Of a stretch of DNA of 23,553 nt, positions 20,831 through 23,553 are shown piece by piece (positions within the stretch are counted from its first letter, which is position 1; every line of letters begins with the position of its first letter). This DNA is from Oscillibacter sp. CAG:241 (lineage in GTDB: Bacteria > Bacillota > Clostridia > Oscillospirales > Oscillospiraceae). The notes beneath the pieces are model-generated. The model had not been told where the DNA came from. It saw only the letters and a program-made list of their open reading frames with translations, and made no database searches. Location of the stretch: assembly GCA_000435975.1 (NCBI GenBank), contig FR884098.1:7115-30667 (forward strand), in the 5' to 3' direction. A program made the translations under genes and the position numbers.

Positions 20831-20859
20831 TTGAAATATGCAGAGTAACATGCTATAAT
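20831..20859 (+). promoter_or_regulatory. promoter of the CpsC-CpsD-CpsB operon
   Basis: TTGAAA (20831-20836), a 17-bp spacer and TATAAT (20854-20859) with TG two bases before the -10 (extended -10). It is the best promoter for the following three genes; ATG 20919 is 59 bp downstream. Confidence 0.82.
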
Positions 20860-20918
20860 TTTATTGTCGTTTCTCGCCATTTATTGGCAATTTCGCTTTG
20901 ATTGGAAGGAAGATATAC

Positions 20919-21671
20919 ATGGACAAAAGCGAAGTCTACCGCGAGGTGGACCTCATTACCCTGCTGCGTGCCCTGTGGCGCCGGTCCTGGGTCATTGCGC
21001 TGGCAACGGTGGCGGCAGGCGCCGTCTGCTTCGCCTGGGCACAGTTTCTTATCGCCCCTACCTACGAGGCCAGCGCCCTGCTGTACGTCAACAACACCCA
21101 GGATGCCAGCAAGCCCATCAGCAACTCCGAGCTGTCCGCAGCCCAGAGTCTGGTGGACACCTATGTGGTCATTCTCAACAGCCGCACCACCCTGGACCAG
21201 GTCCGCGCGGCCGCCAGGGTGACTTATACGGACCGGGAGCTCCAGAAAATGATCCAGGCCCAGGCCGTGAACTCCACCGAGGTATTCGAGGTCACCGTAA
21301 CCAGTGAGGATCCCCAGGAGGCGCAGAAGATCGCCAATACCATTGCCCAGGTGCTGCCGTCCCGCATTTCCAGTGTGGTGGAGGGCAGCTCTGTCCGGGT
21401 GGTGGACTACGCGCAGCTGCCTTCCGGCAAGGCTGCGCCCAGCCTGCCCCGCTATACGGTCCTGGGCATGGCAGCGGGATTCCTGCTCAGCTGTGCGGCG
21501 CTGGTCCTGCGGGAGCTCCTTGACAACCAGATCCGCGGCGAGGATTATCTGCTCCAGGCATATCCCCAGGTCCCCGTGCTGGCGGTGATCCCCGAGCTTC
21601 TCCAGCGCACGGAGGGATATGGATACGGCTACGGCAGCCGTCCTGCCGGAAAGGAGGGCCAGCCGCAATGA
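20919..21671 (+). CDS. Wzz/CpsC-type chain-length and BY-kinase adaptor protein
   Basis: CpsC/YveK proteins sit in the membrane, control polysaccharide chain length and activate the partner tyrosine kinase. ATG 20919 with GGAAGGA upstream gives 250 aa. Topology is typical: a short cytoplasmic N-terminus with EVDLITLLRALWRR (9-22), membrane helix about 24-46, an outside domain with coiled-coil potential, and a second helix about 180-198 preceded by the usual proline-containing segment. The cytoplasmic C-terminus is unusual in ending with GYGYGYGSRPAG (233-244), a short Tyr-Gly run. Its stop overlaps the kinase start by 4 bp. Confidence 0.92.
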   Translation: MDKSEVYREVDLITLLRALWRRSWVIALATVAAGAVCFAWAQFLIAPTYEASALLYVNNTQDASKPISNSELSAAQSLVDTYVVILNSRTTLDQVRAAARVTYTDRELQKMIQAQAVNSTEVFEVTVTSEDPQEAQKIANTIAQVLPSRISSVVEGSSVRVVDYAQLPSGKAAPSLPRYTVLGMAAGFLLSCAALVLRELLDNQIRGEDYLLQAYPQVPVLAVIPELLQRTEGYGYGYGSRPAGKEGQPQ

Positions 21672-22477
21672 TGTTCGGAAAAAAACGCACGCCCGAGGAA
21701 GATGTTATGTCCCTGAAGGAGCAGCGGGCCATGCTGGGCGACCGACTGAGCTTCGCTGCCTCCGAGGCATACAAGCTGCTGCGGACCAACCTGACCTTCG
21801 CCCTGCCAGACGAACAGAGATGCCGGGTGGTGGGCATCACCAGCGCCTCCCGCGGCGAAGGGAAAAGCACCACGTCCATCAACCTGGCCTATACCATCGC
21901 GGAAACCGGAAAGCGGGTGCTGCTGGTGGAGGCGGACATGCGGCGGCCCAATCTGGCCCGTCGTCTGGCCATCGACCCGGCCCCGGGTCTGTCCAATCTG
22001 CTGGCGGGTCTGTGCCGGGAGGGGGACGTCATCCAGGATGTGGGCCTGCTGGAAAACCTGAAGGTCATCACCTCCGGCGACGTGCCGCCCAACCCGTCGG
22101 AGCTGCTGGGCTCCGATCGCATGAGCTCCGTGGTCAGCGCCCTGTCCCAGAATTTTGACTTCATCATCTTCGACCTGCCGCCGGTAAATGCCGTGTCCGA
22201 TGGTCTGGTGATCTCCAAGCTCATTCAGGGCATGATCGTCGTGGTACGCCAGGACTACAGCGACCGGCAGGACCTGGCGGCGGCTCTGCGGCAGCTGGAA
22301 TATCTGCATATCAAGGTGCTGGGCTTTGTCATGACCCACGGCAGCGCCTCCGGCGGACGCTATGGCCGGTATGGCCGCTACGGGCGTTACGGGCGCTATG
22401 GCCGCTGCGAAAACTACGGCTATGGCCAGGAAGCGACCTCCGCCCCGGATAAGCCCCGGAAGAAAAGCAAGAAATGA
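21668..22477 (+). CDS. CpsD/CapB-type bacterial tyrosine kinase (BY-kinase)
   Basis: BY-kinases autophosphorylate a C-terminal tyrosine cluster and tune polysaccharide production with their CpsC partner. The 269-aa protein has EAYKLLRTNL (33-42), typical of the oligomer interface, Walker A SASRGEGKSTT (59-69), Walker A' LLVEADMRRP (85-94) and Walker B FIIFDLPPV (165-173). The tail from 230 consists of an RYG triplet repeated five times (Tyr232, 235, 238, 241, 244) plus Tyr250 and Tyr252, then a lysine-rich end. The tail is the expected substrate cluster but is unusually regular and is encoded by a 9-bp tandem repeat. ATGA overlaps join it to both neighbours. Confidence 0.95.
   Translation: MMFGKKRTPEEDVMSLKEQRAMLGDRLSFAASEAYKLLRTNLTFALPDEQRCRVVGITSASRGEGKSTTSINLAYTIAETGKRVLLVEADMRRPNLARRLAIDPAPGLSNLLAGLCREGDVIQDVGLLENLKVITSGDVPPNPSELLGSDRMSSVVSALSQNFDFIIFDLPPVNAVSDGLVISKLIQGMIVVVRQDYSDRQDLAAALRQLEYLHIKVLGFVMTHGSASGGRYGRYGRYGRYGRYGRCENYGYGQEATSAPDKPRKKSKK
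22358..22405 (+). repeat. 9-bp tandem repeats encoding RYG in the kinase tail
   Basis: Five imperfect units of CGNTAYGGN type encode Arg-Tyr-Gly in frame. Codons differ among the units (tat/tac, ggc/ggg, cgg/cgc/cgt), so the repeat is partly degenerate. A change of copy number would add or remove one phosphorylatable tyrosine without breaking the frame. Confidence 0.85.
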
Positions 22478-23169
22478 TCGATTTTCATTCCCATATCCTG
22501 CCGGGCATGGACGACGGCAGCAAAAGCACACAGGAGAGCCTGGAGATGCTGGACATGCTCCGGGCCCAAGGAGTGGATACCGTGGCCGCCACGCCGCACT
22601 TCTACGCCCGCGAGAATCCTCCGGAGGTGTTTTTGCGGCGCCGGGCCGAGGCCTGGAATCGGCTGCGGCCCCAACTGACGGCAGACAGTCCCCGGGTGCT
22701 CCTGGGAGCCGAGGTCCGCTATTTCCAGGGCATCAGCCATGTGGACCGGCTGCATGACCTGTGCCTGGAGGGGCAGGATGTGCTCCTGCTGGAGATGCCG
22801 TTTTCCCCTTGGCCGTCCCGGACCCTGGCGGAGCTGACGGATCTGGCCCAGCGGGGCGACCTGACCGTGGTGCTGGCTCACATGGAGCGGTATCTGGCCC
22901 AGCAGCCCCGGACGCTGTGGCCCCGGCTGCGGCAGCTGGGCGTGCTGTTCCAGTGCAACGCGCCCTTCTTTCTGGATTGGCGCACCCGCCGCCGGGCTAT
23001 CGGAATGCTGCGGGAGGGGGAGATCCATCTTCTGGGCTCCGACTGCCACGGATCGTCGTACCGCCCGCCCCGGATGGGCGAGGCCGCGGAGCGCATCCGC
23101 CGCCGCGCCGGAGCTACCGCGCTGGCCCGGCTGGAGAATAACGCTCGGGTGCTCATTCGCAAAAAGTGA
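22474..23169 (+). CDS. CpsB/YwqE-type PHP-domain tyrosine-protein phosphatase
   Basis: CpsB removes phosphate from the BY-kinase tyrosine cluster, using metal ions in a PHP fold. The 231-aa protein begins MIDFHSHILPGMDDG (His5, His7), the standard signature. Later metal ligands appear in ATPHFYA, GAEVRYF, LAHMERY and GSDCHGS. It has a 4-bp overlap (ATGA) with the kinase gene, so all three genes are tightly coupled. No polymer-building gene follows on this strand before the window end. Confidence 0.95.
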   Translation: MIDFHSHILPGMDDGSKSTQESLEMLDMLRAQGVDTVAATPHFYARENPPEVFLRRRAEAWNRLRPQLTADSPRVLLGAEVRYFQGISHVDRLHDLCLEGQDVLLLEMPFSPWPSRTLAELTDLAQRGDLTVVLAHMERYLAQQPRTLWPRLRQLGVLFQCNAPFFLDWRTRRRAIGMLREGEIHLLGSDCHGSSYRPPRMGEAAERIRRRAGATALARLENNARVLIRKK

Positions 23170-23185
23170 CAAAGAAGCATATATG

Positions 23186-23225
23186 CAAGGCCGCCCATCT
23201 CCGGGAAACGGAGGGGGCGGCCTTG
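23186..23225. other. strong hairpin after the Cps module
   Basis: CAAGGCCGCCC (23186-23196) pairs with GGGCGGCCTTG (23215-23225), with an inner CTCCG/CGGAG stem. No T-run follows on either strand, so it is a terminator-like or RNA-stabilising structure rather than a clear intrinsic terminator. Confidence 0.7.
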
Positions 23226-23254
23226 TGAGCGTGTCGGAAAGTCCAATTGAATGC

Positions 23255-23291
23255 ACAGGGGGAAGATTTCTGAACGAAATCTTCCCCCTGT
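23255..23291. other. 15-bp perfect hairpin between convergent genes
   Basis: Bases 23255-23269 pair with 23277-23291 around a 7-nt loop. No T-run follows. It lies between the Cps module and the convergent LRR gene and may limit readthrough in both directions. From 23292 to 23361 I see nothing else. Confidence 0.7.
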
Positions 23292-23361
23292 TGCAGCTGC
23301 GCTTAGATGCTTAAAAATGATCGGTCAGACGGCCTGTACCGGATCGCATCATGCCGATCGC

Positions 23362-23553
23362 TTACCCGTTTTCACGCTCCACATAGGCAAAGCCATGGGC
23401 AGCGACCCAGTTTTTGGCGTAGCTGTCCTTGGCCACGCTGAAGGTAATGCCGGAGAGGCCGGTAAAGGCCAGCTCGTCGATGTAGCGAGTGCTGTCCGGC
23501 AGGGACACATAGCGCAGGCCACGGCAATACTTGAAGGCGTTGCCGCTGATGGC
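23362..23553 (-). CDS. leucine-rich-repeat (BspA/LRR_5-type) protein, C-terminal end only
   Basis: Reading from the window edge on the minus strand gives 63 codons open to TAA at 23364-23362. The segment contains AISGNAFKYCRGLRYVSLPD followed by an ELAFTGLSGITFSVAKDSYA unit, the strand-and-turn pattern of BspA-like leucine-rich repeats (AF..C..L..V.LP). It ends with YAKNWVAAHGFAYVE, a common close of such proteins. These are usually secreted or surface proteins of gut bacteria. The start, signal peptide and any anchor are outside the window. The frame is not in the supplied long-ORF set because it has no start here. Confidence 0.85.
   Translation of the reverse strand, partial: AISGNAFKYCRGLRYVSLPDSTRYIDELAFTGLSGITFSVAKDSYAKNWVAAHGFAYVERENG

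Overview
The window reads as chromosomal DNA of a GC-rich Clostridia bacterium, most likely of the Oscillospiraceae type (Oscillibacter/Flavonifractor/Dysosmobacter-like). The grounds are Firmicutes-specific regulation (an infC-rpmI-rplT attenuator leader, an M-box riboswitch before mgtE, a yybP-ykoY riboswitch before mntP), GlpP, MurT/GatD-like proteins, RecD2, and a CpsC-CpsD-CpsB tyrosine-kinase module, combined with strong GC bias at third codon positions. The lineage is inference. I see no rRNA, tRNA, CRISPR array, phage gene or transposase.

Layout. (1) 1-8750, minus strand: a tightly packed run, probably one operon, reading metallophosphoesterase > mnmG > cyclase-family hydrolase > murT-like > gatD-like > small membrane protein > recD2 > comF (cut by the left edge). 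It starts from a promoter near 8721-8750. (2) 8817-9058, plus strand: an isolated 25-codon gene with its own consensus-like promoter, a ribosome binding site and a terminator. (3) 9079-10970, minus strand: glpP-type antiterminator > polytopic membrane protein > TIGR01906-type membrane protein, joined by 4-bp overlaps. (4) 10993-12404, plus strand: consensus promoter, attenuator leader, then infC (ATT start), rpmI, rplT. (5) 12371-12638: the rplT terminator occurs twice as a 33-bp direct repeat, and about 200 bp holding four strong hairpins lie between the copies. (6) 12659-14380, plus strand: promoter, Mg2+ M-box riboswitch, terminator, mgtE. (7) 14382-18770, minus strand: an unknown anchored protein with its own promoter, then dCMP deaminase > cyuA-type cysteine desulfidase > truA > glsA. 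Two matching palindromes lie in front of glsA. (8) 18792-20695, plus strand: promoter, Mn2+ riboswitch, mntP, and a CaCA-family cation exchanger. (9) 20831-23225, plus strand: promoter and a three-gene chain-length/BY-kinase/PHP-phosphatase module with no glycosyltransferase after it. (10) 23362-23553, minus strand: the C-terminal end of a leucine-rich-repeat protein.

How it fits together. Most genes are housekeeping: tRNA modification (mnmG, truA), translation (infC, rpmI, rplT), DNA repair and uptake (recD2, comF), nucleotide supply (dCMP deaminase) and divalent-metal homeostasis under two riboswitches. The less ordinary parts are the MurT/GatD-like pair, whose amidotransferase subunit lacks the catalytic Cys and His positions; the tiny stand-alone gene at 8881; the hairpin cluster between duplicated terminators; the paired palindromes before glsA; and the Tyr-rich RYG repeat tail of the BY-kinase. 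I found no clear, complete new multi-gene system. The MurT/GatD-like variant and the 25-aa gene are the best candidates for undescribed biology.
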